This document shows positions 54,114 through 63,495 of a stretch of DNA of 64,000 nucleotides, piece after piece (positions within the stretch are counted from its first letter, which is position 1; the number at the start of each line of letters is the position of its first letter). The stretch lies in assembly GCF_024199945.1 (NCBI RefSeq), contig NZ_JANADP010000001.1, forward strand, positions 6,386,001-6,450,000, read 5' to 3'. A program made the position numbers and the translations under genes. Origin of the DNA: Bradyrhizobium sp. CCGUVB4N (GTDB lineage Bacteria; Pseudomonadota; Alphaproteobacteria; Rhizobiales; Xanthobacteraceae). The notes beneath the pieces are model-generated. The model was not told where the DNA came from and ran no database searches. It saw only the letters and a program-made list of their open reading frames with translations.

Positions 54114-54973
54114 TCAGTGAAGACCACCGTCTTGCGACCGTTGGGGATCACGCGATCGTCGAGGTGATAGCGGATAGCACGCGCGAGCACACGGCGCTCG
54201 ATGTCGCGGCCCTTGCGGACGAGATCTTCCGGCCTGTCGCGGTGGCTGATGCGCTCGACGTCCTGGTCGATGATCGGGCCTTCGTCGAGGTCGCGCGTGA
54301 CGTAATGGGCGGTCGCGCCGATCAGCTTCACACCGCGCTCATGCGCCTGGTGATAGGGCTTTGCGCCCTTGAAGCCCGGCAGGAACGAGTGATGGATGTT
54401 GATGCAGCGGCCGGAGAGCTTGGCCGACAGGTCATCCGACAGGATTTGCATGTAGCGGGCGAGCACCACCAAATCAGTCCCGGTCTTGGCGACGAGATCG
54501 AGAATCTGCGTCTCCTGCTCGCTCTTGGTCTCCTTGGTGACCGGCAAATAGTGAAACGGGATGCTGCCGAAATCGAGCCCGGCATAGACCTCGCGCGGAT
54601 GGTTGGAGACGATCGCGGCGAGCGTCATCGGCAACTCGCCGGTGCGCCAGCGATAGAGGATGTCGACCAGGCAGTGGTCCGACTTCGACACCAGCAGCAT
54701 CACCTTGCGATGCGCGGCGCGGTCGCGCATCTGCCACTCCATGCCGAAACGCTCGGCGATCGCAGTAAAGCCGGTCTGGAGCGCAGACAGTTCCACGGCA
54801 AGATCGGCCGCGGTGAAGACGACGCGCATGAAGAATTTCTTGGTCTCGACGTCGTCGAACTGCTGGGCGTCGAGAATGTTCTGTCCGGAATTCGCCAGGA
54901 AGGTCGACACCGCCGAGACGATGCCGGGTCGATCCGGACAGGACAGGGTCAGAACATATTGATGATCGGGCAT
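54110..54973 (-). CDS. purU: formyltetrahydrofolate deformylase
   Basis: A 287-residue enzyme hydrolysing 10-formyl-THF to formate and THF, balancing one-carbon pools. An N-terminal ACT domain (YVLTLSCPDRPGIVSAVSTF) is followed by the formyltransferase-type domain with VVLARYMQILSDDL, the catalytic INIHHSFLPGFKGAKPYHQ and GATAHYVTRDLDEGPIIDQ. ATG 54973 starts MPDHQYVL in line with the family. It marks the end of the polysaccharide locus; the hemD-like gene lies divergently 159 bases away. Confidence 0.95.
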   Translation of the reverse strand: MPDHQYVLTLSCPDRPGIVSAVSTFLANSGQNILDAQQFDDVETKKFFMRVVFTAADLAVELSALQTGFTAIAERFGMEWQMRDRAAHRKVMLLVSKSDHCLVDILYRWRTGELPMTLAAIVSNHPREVYAGLDFGSIPFHYLPVTKETKSEQETQILDLVAKTGTDLVVLARYMQILSDDLSAKLSGRCINIHHSFLPGFKGAKPYHQAHERGVKLIGATAHYVTRDLDEGPIIDQDVERISHRDRPEDLVRKGRDIERRVLARAIRYHLDDRVIPNGRKTVVFTD

Positions 54974-55132
54974 GACTTTGAAGAACTGGCTCTTGATGAC
55001 GGTTTGTGCAACGGCGGCGGAACGACCCGCGATTTGCATCCTGCTCTAGCACCGAGGCGACCCTTGCGCCAATCCCGGCGACGGTGTCAAAGTGAACGGA
55101 CGATTGCGATTTTTGCTCACCGGAGCACGCCC

Positions 55133-55972
55133 ATGGCCGACCGTTTGACCGGCACCCGCATCCTGATCCTGGAAACCCGCGAGGAGGCGCAGTTTTCGAA
55201 ACTCCTGGCCGAGCAAGGCGCCGAGGTCGTGCAGTGCCCGATGTTCACCATCCAGGACGCCCCGGACCCTGCCCCGGTCGAGGCCTGGATCCGCCGCGCC
55301 ATCGACAGGCCGTTCGACGACCTCGTGCTGATGACCGGTGAGGGCCTGCGGCGGATCATGAAGCTCGCGCGCGCACGCGGCCTCGACCAGGCATTTGTCG
55401 CGGCGCTGGCCCAATCGCGAAAATTCACCCGCGGGCCGAAGCCCGGCAAGGCGCTGCGCGAGATCTCGCTCGAGGCGCAGCAGACCACTGAGAAACCCAC
55501 CACCGAGGGCGTGATCGAGATGCTGGGCAAGCTCGACCTCAGGGGACGCCGCCTCGGGCTTCAGCTTTATCCGGACAAGGATCACAGCGCACTGACCGGC
55601 GCGCTGGCCGCGCAAGGCGCCGAGGTCGATACCGTGCTGCCTTATGCCTATGACTCGAAGGCTGCGGACGCCAACATCGTCGCCGCCATCGACGACATGG
55701 CGGAGGGACGGATCGATTCCATCGCGCTCACCAATCTCGGCCAGGTCCGCCGCCTGATCGAGGCCGCCAAGGCCCATGGCAGCGAGGCGACGTTGCGCGC
55801 GGGATTCGAGCGGACGCTGATCGCCTCGGTCGGACCGGCCGTTTCGGGCGAGCTCGCCGCGCACGGTCTGCGCACCGACATCTCGCCTGCGGAAGACGCC
55901 TATTTCATGCGCCCGCTGATCTCGGCGATGGCGGCGGCGCTCGCGGAAAAACGGTCGAGGACAGCAAGCTGA
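55133..55972 (+). CDS. uroporphyrinogen-III synthase family protein
   Basis: A 279-residue two-domain HemD-like protein. It starts MADRLTGTRILILETREEAQ, has the first-domain LVLMTGEGLRRIM and the second-domain VLPYAYDSKAADAN, SIALTNLGQVRRLIEAAK and SVGPAVSGELAAHGLRTDI, which matches the typical C-terminal HemD motif. HemD cyclises hydroxymethylbilane to uroporphyrinogen III in tetrapyrrole synthesis. It stands apart from other hem genes, so it may be a second HemD or a HemD-like protein of other use. ATG 55133 has GGAG upstream; longer open frames are shadows of purU. Confidence 0.83.
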   Translation: MADRLTGTRILILETREEAQFSKLLAEQGAEVVQCPMFTIQDAPDPAPVEAWIRRAIDRPFDDLVLMTGEGLRRIMKLARARGLDQAFVAALAQSRKFTRGPKPGKALREISLEAQQTTEKPTTEGVIEMLGKLDLRGRRLGLQLYPDKDHSALTGALAAQGAEVDTVLPYAYDSKAADANIVAAIDDMAEGRIDSIALTNLGQVRRLIEAAKAHGSEATLRAGFERTLIASVGPAVSGELAAHGLRTDISPAEDAYFMRPLISAMAAALAEKRSRTAS

Positions 55973-55982
55973 TCCCCTATGT

Positions 55983-56663
55983 CTAGCCCGCCACCTGCGA
56001 AGCAGCCGACATCAACTCCTGCGGGCTCGGCATTCCGAACATGCGCCGGCCGCCTTCGGGGACCTCGGTAAAGGTCCAGCGCACGATCCCTTCCCGATCG
56101 AGCAGGAACTGACCGAACAACTGGCCATTGCCAGTTGCCGCCATGCTCTGATCGGCTTCCATCATCTCATATCCATCCTTGTTGTTGAGCTGCTCGGAAG
56201 CCGCCACGCGATTCATCGGCCCGGATAATTCCCCGGGAAGCTCCACCTGCATGCTCATGACCACGTCCATGCCCACCTTGCGCGGCCAATCGGTTTCCTT
56301 CTCGGTGAACTCGAGATTGGGCAGGCCGAACGCACGGTGCGACACCCGCTGGGGATCGGACGCGGCGAGCAGATTGGGCAATGGGTGATATCGGAAGTAG
56401 AGCCGCGCCCGATCGATCGGCGTGTTGACGACGGTGAGGCTCTCGACACCCTTGTCGCGCAGGGCCGCATCAAGCTGCGCCTGGGCCGCAATATGGCGGC
56501 GGCAGAACGGGCAGTGCAGACCTCGAAACAGGCCCACCAATATCGGACTATGCCCGCGAAAATCCTCGAGTGCGACCTTTCCTTCGCGCGTGATGGCGTC
56601 CAGCACGATGTTGGGCGCGCGATCGCCCGGTTGAAGCGGTCCATCGACATGATGTTCTGACAT
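55983..56663 (-). CDS. peroxiredoxin-like (AhpC/TSA family) protein
   Basis: A 226-residue thioredoxin-fold protein starting with the typical PGDRAPNIVLDAITREGKVA and carrying GLFRGLHCPFCRRHIAAQ, a CxxC at about residues 51-54 in the place of the peroxidatic cysteine. The last third (FGQFLLDREGIVRWTFTEVP) fits the family's C-terminal strands. It is likely a peroxide or disulfide reductase in the cytoplasm; a CxxC instead of a single Cys suggests a thioredoxin-like mechanism. It is convergent with the hemD-like gene and lies 21 bases downstream in the transcription direction of nothing obvious other than the cyclase gene ending at 56685 read toward it, so the cyclase and this gene are on the same strand with the cyclase upstream. 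Confidence 0.83.
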   Translation of the reverse strand: MSEHHVDGPLQPGDRAPNIVLDAITREGKVALEDFRGHSPILVGLFRGLHCPFCRRHIAAQAQLDAALRDKGVESLTVVNTPIDRARLYFRYHPLPNLLAASDPQRVSHRAFGLPNLEFTEKETDWPRKVGMDVVMSMQVELPGELSGPMNRVAASEQLNNKDGYEMMEADQSMAATGNGQLFGQFLLDREGIVRWTFTEVPEGGRRMFGMPSPQELMSAASQVAG

Positions 56664-56684
56664 GGTTGAACTCCTTCACATGAC

Positions 56685-59600
56685 CTAGTCAAGAAATGGC
56701 AGTACAATCAGTCCGGCAGGATCAAGCCCGTGCCTGGTGCAGACATCATCGGCCAGCGCGAAATAGCGCTCCGCCTCGGGCATGTCGCCACGATCAAGGT
56801 TCAGTGTCGCAAGACCATCATAGCACGGAAAGAGCTGCTGTGGCTCGCCGATCTCGCTCGCCACCTCGATGGCCTCGTTGTAGCAGCGCGCCGCGAGATC
56901 AGGACGGAAGTGGCATTGATGGATCTGCCCGAGCACGATCAGGGGCACCGGGAGATGCTCGCGCTGGTCGAGCGCACGATCGATCTCGATCGCCTTTTCG
57001 GCCGCCGGCACCCCTTCGTCGGTACATCTGTCCGTGAAAGTACAGCAGGCGACGGCAAAGTTGGCCAGGAGACGCGCCTGGAAGCCGAGATCGCCGATGC
57101 GATGCGCGACATCGAGCCCACGCCGGCAAACGTCGATGGCTTGCGCCGGGTCGATCAGCGTGTAGAGCACCCCGAGGTTGGTGTAGCCGCGGCACGCCAC
57201 GTTGAGGATGCCGGCGGCTTCGGCAGCCGCGACACTTTGCTCCACCTCGCGCACCGCCTCCTGGTGTCGCCCAAGCCGTGCCAGCGCAACCCCTTTGGTG
57301 TTGAGTGCCTCCGCAATGGCGCGCGCCGCCTCGAGCCCGGCCTGCCCGTCCGCGTCCACCGGCACGGAGCGTGCGTAACCGAGAGCCTCGTCGGCCCATC
57401 GCGCGGCAGCGACGTGATCACCCACGCGACATGCGAGACGGCCGCGCTCCTGCAGGAGATGCGCCCACTCGATCGGCGCTTCGGTGCCGGCCAGCCGTTC
57501 TGCCGCCTCTGCATAGTGCGTCTCTGCGTTGACGCGCTTGCCGGCATCCCACAACAAGCGGCCGAGCTTGCGAAGAATTCGCGCTTCGCCGATGCGATCT
57601 TCCACCGCGCGGTGCCCCTCCAGCGCGCCCTGGTAGTGCTCCTCGGCCACGCTTCGGCGGCCGGCCACGCGACAGAGGTCCGCGATCCGCTCGTACAGGA
57701 CCAGGCATTCCGGCTCCCGTTCGACGCCGGTCAGTACGGCGAGGGACTGCTGGTAGAACCGAAGCGCATCGTCATTGGCGTGACTTCCGCGTGCGCGATC
57801 ACCGGCCGCGCGCAGATAGCGCGCGCCTTTCGGCTTGTTCGCGCTCAGACTGAAGTGGTGTCCGAGCAGCACCAGATCTTCGAGCCGCTCCGGCTCGTTG
57901 CCATAGAGCCGCTCCAGCGCGGCTCCGATCCGTCCATGAAGCTCGATCCGGCGCTGCAGGAGCAGGTTCTGATAGATGACGTCCTGAAGCATGGTTTGCG
58001 TGAAGCGGTAGGTCCGCAGCGAAATCGAGTTCGAGCCCGCGACCTCCTCGATGATCTCGGCGTCGCACAGGAGTTCGAGCCCTGCTTCGACGCTCGCCCG
58101 CTCGGTCGCCGCAGCACCGAGCACAGCCGCATCAAAGCGCGGGCCGATCACTGCGGCCTCCTGGGCCAGGTGGCGCACCCGATGCGGCAAACGGTCGAGA
58201 CGCGCCAGCAACAGAGCCTGAATGCTCGCCGGAATCTCCGCGGCGGCTTCCTCCGACTTCATTCGCCATAGCGCGCCATCGCGTTGCAGGGCGCCGGCTT
58301 CGATGAGGCCGCGGATGATCTCCTCGAGGAAAAGCGGATTGCCGCCCGCGCGTTCGAGGATTCGATTGAACAGCCGTCCCGGTGGCTCGCACCAGCCGTG
58401 ACTGAAATAAGCCGCCAGCAGCTTTTGTCCGTCGGTGTCGCCAAGTGGAGGCAGCCGAAGGGTCGTATGACTGATCCGGCCGGAGCCGAACTGGTCCAAC
58501 TCCAGCATTGGCCGATGTGTAAACAGCAGCATCAGCCGCGTCCGCTCCAGACGATCCATCAGGAACCGCAGCGCTTCCAGCGATACCGCATCGGCCCAAT
58601 GCAGGTCCTCGACGATGATCAGAAGCGGCGACAAGGCGAGGCGCCGTTCGAAGACGGTGCGGATCGCGAAAAAGATCTGCCGGCGGAGCTGTTCCGGCTC
58701 GACATGCCTGAGCACGGCGTTGGGGTCGCCAAGGCCAAGGACGTGCAAATAGAGAGGCATCAGGCGGTCGGCCTCCTCGGCCGGGATGCCAAGCTCTGAC
58801 AGCGCTTCGGCAACCTTTGCCTCCGTCTCCGCGGCGTCGGCCTTCTGCGCGATGCCGTAGGCACTGCGCAGCACGGCGGCGAGTGTGCCGTAGGATTGTT
58901 CGCCCAGCGGCGAACAGACTGCATGCCGGATCGCCACGCCTGCGAAGGGATCCTCATCGCGAATGCGCGCGACGAATTCGTTGACCAGGCGCGTTTTTCC
59001 GATCCCCGCTTCGCCGACCAGCCGCACCAGTTGAGCCGCCCCGCCGCACGCGCGATCAAGGCTGCCGATCACGCGCGCAAGCTCGGCGTCGCGCCCGATC
59101 AGCGGCGCATCGAGGCCCAACGCGTCGAGGCCTCGTGCCGCACGGGGCGTCTCGAGCGGTCCCCTCAAGCGATGGACCAGAACGCTGCCCATCTTGCCCT
59201 TGAGCGAGACCTCGCCAAGCGAGTCATAGGAGAACGCGTGCCGCGTCAGACGATGGGTCAAGGGCCCGACCAGCACCTCGCCCGGAGCCGCCATGGACTG
59301 CAGTCGCTGGGCGGTATTCACGGTATCGCCGGTCACCGAGTAGGATTTGGCAACGCCAACGCCCAGCCCACCCGCGACGACGTGCCCGGTGTTGATTCCG
59401 ACATGGAGCAGCAGTGGCGAACCGGCATACGTCTTCGCGCGTTCGCTGAGCCGCGCCGTCCGGCTGATCATGTCGAGGGCTGCGCAGACCGCCCGCTCCG
59501 GGTCGTCCTCGTGCGCGGCCGGTGCGCCAAACAGGGCAAGCAGCGCATCGCCGATGAATTTGTCCACGAAACCGCCAAAGCTTTGCACCGCGGCGGTCAG

Positions 59601-60008
59601 CTCCTCGAACAATTCGTTCTGCAGCGTCTGCATAACCTCGGGATCGAGCCGCTCGCTCATCGCGGTGAAGCCGCTGAGGTCGGCAAACAGCACGGTGACG
59701 GTGCGGCGGTTTGCTTCGCTATCGATTTTATCCGCCTGCGGTCGAAATGCGTTTTGAGTCTCGAACGCCGGCACGAGCGGTGGAGAGGACGACGACCTGA
59801 TCGGAGCCGTCATCGCGCTCGTTCGCTGCAATGCCCGCTCGCCGCTCGGGGGGGCCTGACCGACAAGCATGCCGCATTTCGGGCAGTAGACGAAATCGGG
59901 AGCGCATGGAAAACCGCAGCCAGCGCACGCGCACGGCTGCTTCGTGCCGCACTTCGGGCAGAAGGCAAAACCGCTCTGAACCTCAGAACCGCAACCCGAG
60001 CACGTCAT
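56685..60008 (-). CDS. zinc-ribbon/class III adenylate cyclase/AAA ATPase/TPR protein
   Basis: An 1107-residue cytoplasmic signalling protein. Residues 1-55 hold paired zinc ribbons (CSGCGSEVQSGFAFCPKCG and CAGCGFPCAPDFVYCPKCG). Residues about 100-270 are a class III cyclase domain with metal Asp residues in FADLSGF and GDALLALFG, lysine in DKFIGDA and GDTVNTAQRL, consistent with active ATP cyclisation. An AAA/STAND-like ATPase follows (Walker A GEAGIGKTRLV, Walker B LLIIVEDLHWAD), then about ten TPR-like repeats to the end (GDHVAAARWADEALGYARSV and others). The gene lies immediately upstream of the peroxiredoxin-like gene on the same strand (21 bases), suggesting co-expression. The input signal is unknown. 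Confidence 0.9.
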   Translation of the reverse strand: MTCSGCGSEVQSGFAFCPKCGTKQPCACAGCGFPCAPDFVYCPKCGMLVGQAPPSGERALQRTSAMTAPIRSSSSPPLVPAFETQNAFRPQADKIDSEANRRTVTVLFADLSGFTAMSERLDPEVMQTLQNELFEELTAAVQSFGGFVDKFIGDALLALFGAPAAHEDDPERAVCAALDMISRTARLSERAKTYAGSPLLLHVGINTGHVVAGGLGVGVAKSYSVTGDTVNTAQRLQSMAAPGEVLVGPLTHRLTRHAFSYDSLGEVSLKGKMGSVLVHRLRGPLETPRAARGLDALGLDAPLIGRDAELARVIGSLDRACGGAAQLVRLVGEAGIGKTRLVNEFVARIRDEDPFAGVAIRHAVCSPLGEQSYGTLAAVLRSAYGIAQKADAAETEAKVAEALSELGIPAEEADRLMPLYLHVLGLGDPNAVLRHVEPEQLRRQIFFAIRTVFERRLALSPLLIIVEDLHWADAVSLEALRFLMDRLERTRLMLLFTHRPMLELDQFGSGRISHTTLRLPPLGDTDGQKLLAAYFSHGWCEPPGRLFNRILERAGGNPLFLEEIIRGLIEAGALQRDGALWRMKSEEAAAEIPASIQALLLARLDRLPHRVRHLAQEAAVIGPRFDAAVLGAAATERASVEAGLELLCDAEIIEEVAGSNSISLRTYRFTQTMLQDVIYQNLLLQRRIELHGRIGAALERLYGNEPERLEDLVLLGHHFSLSANKPKGARYLRAAGDRARGSHANDDALRFYQQSLAVLTGVEREPECLVLYERIADLCRVAGRRSVAEEHYQGALEGHRAVEDRIGEARILRKLGRLLWDAGKRVNAETHYAEAAERLAGTEAPIEWAHLLQERGRLACRVGDHVAAARWADEALGYARSVPVDADGQAGLEAARAIAEALNTKGVALARLGRHQEAVREVEQSVAAAEAAGILNVACRGYTNLGVLYTLIDPAQAIDVCRRGLDVAHRIGDLGFQARLLANFAVACCTFTDRCTDEGVPAAEKAIEIDRALDQREHLPVPLIVLGQIHQCHFRPDLAARCYNEAIEVASEIGEPQQLFPCYDGLATLNLDRGDMPEAERYFALADDVCTRHGLDPAGLIVLPFLD

Positions 60009-60311
60009 GGCTCAAGACCTGGCGGAATCCGCTATCTGCTGGACCGATCCAATCGGCCCAGGATATGGCCACAATGGGCTCGGTGCGCAGGAAGTGCAAG
60101 CGGCGGGCCGGGCTACCCCTCCCGTAGGGGACCCGCACGGCGAGGCGACGTCGTGGATGGGCACGCGAACGGCAGCTGCTGCGCGCCAACCCGCAGCCAC
60201 ATGCTGGCATGCGATAGCGTCAATTGACACAACCACCATCACCGCTACCCTGCCGGACAGAAGAACAAATAATTAAGGGCCGGGAATCGCCGTGAAACCC
60301 GTCAACGCATC
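60009..60311. other. divergent promoter region
   Basis: About 300 bases between the cyclase gene (minus) and the MFS gene (plus), probably carrying both promoters. No gene is supported. A short CCCCT/AGGGG inverted repeat near 60114-60128 is the only symmetry noticed, and no confident -35/-10 pair can be named. Confidence 0.45.
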
Positions 60312-61568
60312 TTGAGCACACCCACAAGACCATCCGCGCTCGCGCCATTCCGCATCCGCAACTATCGCTTCCAGTGGCCGTCCGACCTGCTCACGTCCTG
60401 GGCGTTCGAGATCGAGACGCTGGTGCTCGGCTGGTACATCCTGGTCGAGACGGGCTCGGTGCTGCTGCTCACCATTCTCGCATCGCTGCAATATGTCGGG
60501 ACGTTGGTTGCGCCCGTGCTCGGGATGGTCGGTGATCGCATCGGTCATCGCGATCTTCTCGTCATGCTGCGTCTCACCTATACGGTCCTCGCCTCGACCA
60601 TCATGCTGCTGGCGCTGACCGGTCACCTCGCACCGCTCAAGGTGATGATCATCGTGACGATCATGGGCCTGATCCGCTCCTCGGATCTCGGCCTTCGCAG
60701 CGCACTGCTCGCCGACATCATGCCGAGCGAGCTGCTGGTGGGGGCGATCAGCCTGTCACGCACCACCCAGGACAGCGCGCGCATCGCCGGGGCGCTGACC
60801 GGAGCCGGACTGTTCGCGACCTTCGGCATCGGCAAGGTCTACATGGTGATCGCCTGCCTGTATTTTGCGGCAGCTATTCTCATGTTCTGCCTGACACGAC
60901 CGGCGAAGTCCGCGGAGCATCGCCTGGTGGAAAGCCATTCGGGCTCGCGGCTGCTGCGCGATCTCAGGGAAGGCATCGTTTATTCCTGGAACGGGCCGGC
61001 CATGCTGGCGGCGCTTTGCGTCGCGTTCCTCGCCAATCTCACCGCGTTTCCGCTGACGAATGGATTGCTGCCCTTCATCGCGCGCGACATCTTTCATACC
61101 GACCAGACCGGCCTCGGTTATCTCTCGGCGAGTTTCGCCCTGGGCTCGCTGATCGGCTCCATCACACTCAGCCTGGTGGGTGGCCTGCGCATTGCCCGGC
61201 TTCTGATCGGCGCCACGCTAGCCTGGTACACGTTGCTGCTGGTGTTCGTCGAAATCAGGACCATGCCTGTGGCCATGGCCTGCCTCGTGCTGGCCGGCAT
61301 CGCCCAGAGCATGTCGATGATCTCGGCAGCCGTGATCCTGATGCGGACGGCGAGCGCACACCTGCGTGGCCGCGTCATGGGAGTGCGCATGATGGTGATC
61401 TACGGCCTGCCGATCGGATTGCTCGCGGCCGGCAGCCTGATCGACGTCATCGGCTATTCCGCAACGGGGTCGCTCTATGCAGCGGCGGGCTTCATCGCGA
61501 TGCTGGCCATCGCCATCCGCTGGCGCGCCGACCTCTGGCCGGTGCACGCGCCCGCCAATGCGCGCTAG
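60312..61568 (+). CDS. MFS transporter, EntS/MFS_3-like exporter family
   Basis: A 418-residue major facilitator with about twelve hydrophobic segments. The start APFRIRNYRFQWPSDLLTSW, the GMVGDRIGHRDLLVMLRL loop between helices 2 and 3, and LRGRVMGVRMMVIYGLPIGL near helix 10 are typical of the MFS_3/EntS-like group that exports siderophores or other small molecules. The start is a TTG at 60312 (MSTPTRPSA); no better start lies before the first helix. Its TAG stop is part of a repeat palindrome at 61566. The substrate is unknown. Confidence 0.82.
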   Translation: MSTPTRPSALAPFRIRNYRFQWPSDLLTSWAFEIETLVLGWYILVETGSVLLLTILASLQYVGTLVAPVLGMVGDRIGHRDLLVMLRLTYTVLASTIMLLALTGHLAPLKVMIIVTIMGLIRSSDLGLRSALLADIMPSELLVGAISLSRTTQDSARIAGALTGAGLFATFGIGKVYMVIACLYFAAAILMFCLTRPAKSAEHRLVESHSGSRLLRDLREGIVYSWNGPAMLAALCVAFLANLTAFPLTNGLLPFIARDIFHTDQTGLGYLSASFALGSLIGSITLSLVGGLRIARLLIGATLAWYTLLLVFVEIRTMPVAMACLVLAGIAQSMSMISAAVILMRTASAHLRGRVMGVRMMVIYGLPIGLLAAGSLIDVIGYSATGSLYAAAGFIAMLAIAIRWRADLWPVHAPANAR

Positions 61569-61664
61569 AGTCGCGTTCCGATGAATCGGAACGCGACTCT
61601 AGATTCTCGTTTTGACGCGTTTTCTTAACGCGAACCGGCATCCACTTCGCTCGAAAACGCTCTA
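61566..61664. repeat. Bradyrhizobium-type extragenic palindromic repeat supplying two stop codons
   Basis: A 17-base perfect palindrome (61566-61582 with 61585-61601, TAGAGTCGCGTTCCGAT type) is followed by CGCGTT-TTCTT-AACGCG (61616-61632) and a conserved-looking tail to 61664. I recall closely similar units scattered between genes in Bradyrhizobium and Rhodopseudomonas. It fills the whole gap between the MFS and Crp genes: the MFS stop TAG is its first triplet and the Crp stop is its last. It may act as a bidirectional terminator. Confidence 0.7.
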
Positions 61665-62336
61665 ATCCCCGTATCCGCGCAGCCGCTCGACATTGAGGAT
61701 CGTGACACCGCCATATTCGAGCCGCAGCAGCCCCTCCTTCTCCAGCCGGTTCAGCGCGCGGTTGGCGTTCTGCCGCGACATGCCGGAGAGCGCGCCGATC
61801 TCCTCCTGGGTAATCTCCAGATGCGCGGTCGATTCCGGATAGAGGATCGGATTGAACAGCGAAGCGATGCTGCGCGCGAGGCGCGAAGTCGCATCGAGCG
61901 TGCGGTTGACCTCGAGCATGCCGATGAACTGGCCGAGCCGCTCGTTGAGCTGGCGCACCAGGAAGCGGTTGAAGCCGACGCTGTTCTCGAACAGCCACAT
62001 GAAGGCGCTGCGCTCCATCAGCGCGACCCGGCTATCGCGCAACGCGACCACGTCGTAGCGGCGCGGCTCGTTCTTGAGCACGCTGCCTTCGCCGAACCAG
62101 GCGCCCGCCGTAAGCCCCGCAAGGCTGGTCTCCTTGCCGTCACGCGAGACGCCGCCCATGCGGGCAAGCCCGCTCACCATGCCGGCCCAATAATCGAATT
62201 TGTCGCCGCGCATGAACACGGTCTCGCCGGTGCCGTAGGACCGCTCCGTGATCCCGGCGCGGGCCACCTCGATCTCCGCTGGCGTGAGCTCGCGCGACCA
62301 GGCGGCCACGCGCTTCAGTTGATCCTCTGAAATCAT
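61662..62336 (-). CDS. Crp/Fnr-family transcriptional regulator
   Basis: A 224-residue regulator with an N-terminal cyclic-nucleotide-binding-like beta roll (GETVFMRGDKFDYWAGMVSG; LTAGAWFGEGSVLKNEPRRY), a long dimer helix (LVRQLNERLGQFIGMLEVNR) and a C-terminal winged HTH (LEITQEEIGALSGMSRQNAN then RALNRLEKEGLLRLEYGG). There are no Fnr-type cysteines, so it is not an iron-sulfur oxygen sensor. It is convergent with the MFS gene, separated only by the repeat, and divergent from the liv-type ABC/acyl-CoA ligase operon, which it may regulate (inference). Confidence 0.9.
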   Translation of the reverse strand: MISEDQLKRVAAWSRELTPAEIEVARAGITERSYGTGETVFMRGDKFDYWAGMVSGLARMGGVSRDGKETSLAGLTAGAWFGEGSVLKNEPRRYDVVALRDSRVALMERSAFMWLFENSVGFNRFLVRQLNERLGQFIGMLEVNRTLDATSRLARSIASLFNPILYPESTAHLEITQEEIGALSGMSRQNANRALNRLEKEGLLRLEYGGVTILNVERLRGYGD

Positions 62337-62673
62337 GATCGAGAGGCCAGCCGCACCGTTTCGTCACTCCATCCTTCTGCTGCACTGCAGCACGATCGTT
62401 CCGGCCTCCATCCGACGAAAGGAGTAAGCCGCTGCAGCCCTGAAAACTTTGTCGCAGAATTGTCAGGTCGGAGACATTTCAAAATAGCGCTTTCCCCTAT
62501 TGAGAGCCACCTCGGGTGATGCGGCTTTTGATCCCAAACGGGGACGAAAGTGGCGCGGCTCCGGTCGGGACCATGTGTTGCATGGCCTCACCGGCACGAC
62601 CGTACTAGGATTGCCCGAGAGGAACGGACGAAGAGCGCCACTGAATGCGCCATCACCGGGAGGGATTTGTTTG
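62337..62673. other. divergent regulatory region upstream of Crp and the ABC operon
   Basis: No gene is supported. The open frame leading into the ABC ATPase from 62500 is not protein-like and is excluded. GGGAGGGA at 62659-62666 is the ribosome site of the ABC gene. Lower-GC sequence at 62440-62510 is the likeliest promoter area. A Crp-type operator could be present but no convincing half-site pair was found by eye. Confidence 0.45.
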
Positions 62674-63495
62674 GTGGCTACCAGTCTCGAAGTGCGCGGC
62701 GTGTCCTTGCGGTTCGGCGGCGTTCGCGCGCTGACCGACGTCAGCTTCGCCATCAACGAGGGCGAGCTGTTCTCGATCATCGGCCCCAACGGGGCCGGCA
62801 AGACCTCGATCGTGAATTGCATTTCCGGGCGCTACAAGCCGACGGAAGGCCAGCTGTTCTACCAGGGCCGCGACATCACCGGCCTGACGCCGAATGCGCG
62901 TCCCAAGCTCGGCATCGGCCGCACCTTCCAGAACCTGGCGCTGTTCCACCACATGAGCGTGCTCGACAACATCATGGTCGGCCGCCATCACCTGTTGAAG
63001 AACAATTTCCTCACGGGTTCGCTCTACTGGCTCACCGGCGCGCGCAAGGAAGAGCTCGAGCACCGCCGCAAGGTGGAAGAGATCATCGACTTTCTCGACC
63101 TCCAATCGGTGCGCAAAGCCACCGCCGGCACCCTCTCCTACGGCCTGCGCAAGCGCGTCGAGCTTGCGCGTGCCATGGCGCTGGAGCCGCGCCTCATCCT
63201 CCTCGACGAGCCGATGGCCGGCATGAACTTCGAGGAGAAGGAGGACATGGCCCGCTACATCGTCGACCTCAACGAGGAATTCGGCATGACGGTGGTGATG
63301 ATCGAGCACGACATGGGCGTGGTGATGGACATCTCCCACCGCGTCATGGTGCTGGACTTCGGCCGCAAGATCGCCGAGGGCGACCCCGCCGCCGTGCTCG
63401 CCGACCCCCACGTCAGGCGCGCCTATCTCGGCGAGGAAGACGAGACGCTGGTCGATCCGGACGATGCCCCTCCGGCGCAGGAGAGCGCGGCATGA
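62674..63495 (+). CDS. liv-type ABC transporter ATPase (LivG-like)
   Basis: A 273-residue ABC ATPase with Walker A IGPNGAGKTSIVNCISG, signature LSYGLRKRVELARAM (degenerate, as in LivG), Walker B LILLDEPMAGMNFEE and the closing VRRAYLGEEDE that marks LivG. The GTG at 62674 lies 8 bases after the GGGAGGGA site and is preferred over a TTG at 62671. It overlaps the acyl-CoA ligase gene by 4 bases. Permeases and binding protein should follow beyond the window; the ligase suggests an aromatic or fatty acid substrate rather than leucine (inference). Confidence 0.88.
   Translation: MATSLEVRGVSLRFGGVRALTDVSFAINEGELFSIIGPNGAGKTSIVNCISGRYKPTEGQLFYQGRDITGLTPNARPKLGIGRTFQNLALFHHMSVLDNIMVGRHHLLKNNFLTGSLYWLTGARKEELEHRRKVEEIIDFLDLQSVRKATAGTLSYGLRKRVELARAMALEPRLILLDEPMAGMNFEEKEDMARYIVDLNEEFGMTVVMIEHDMGVVMDISHRVMVLDFGRKIAEGDPAAVLADPHVRRAYLGEEDETLVDPDDAPPAQESAA

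Noticed and set aside
54164..55132. Long in-frame extension upstream of the hemD-like gene
   Set aside because: It is antisense to purU and not protein-like; the conserved HemD start is at 55133.
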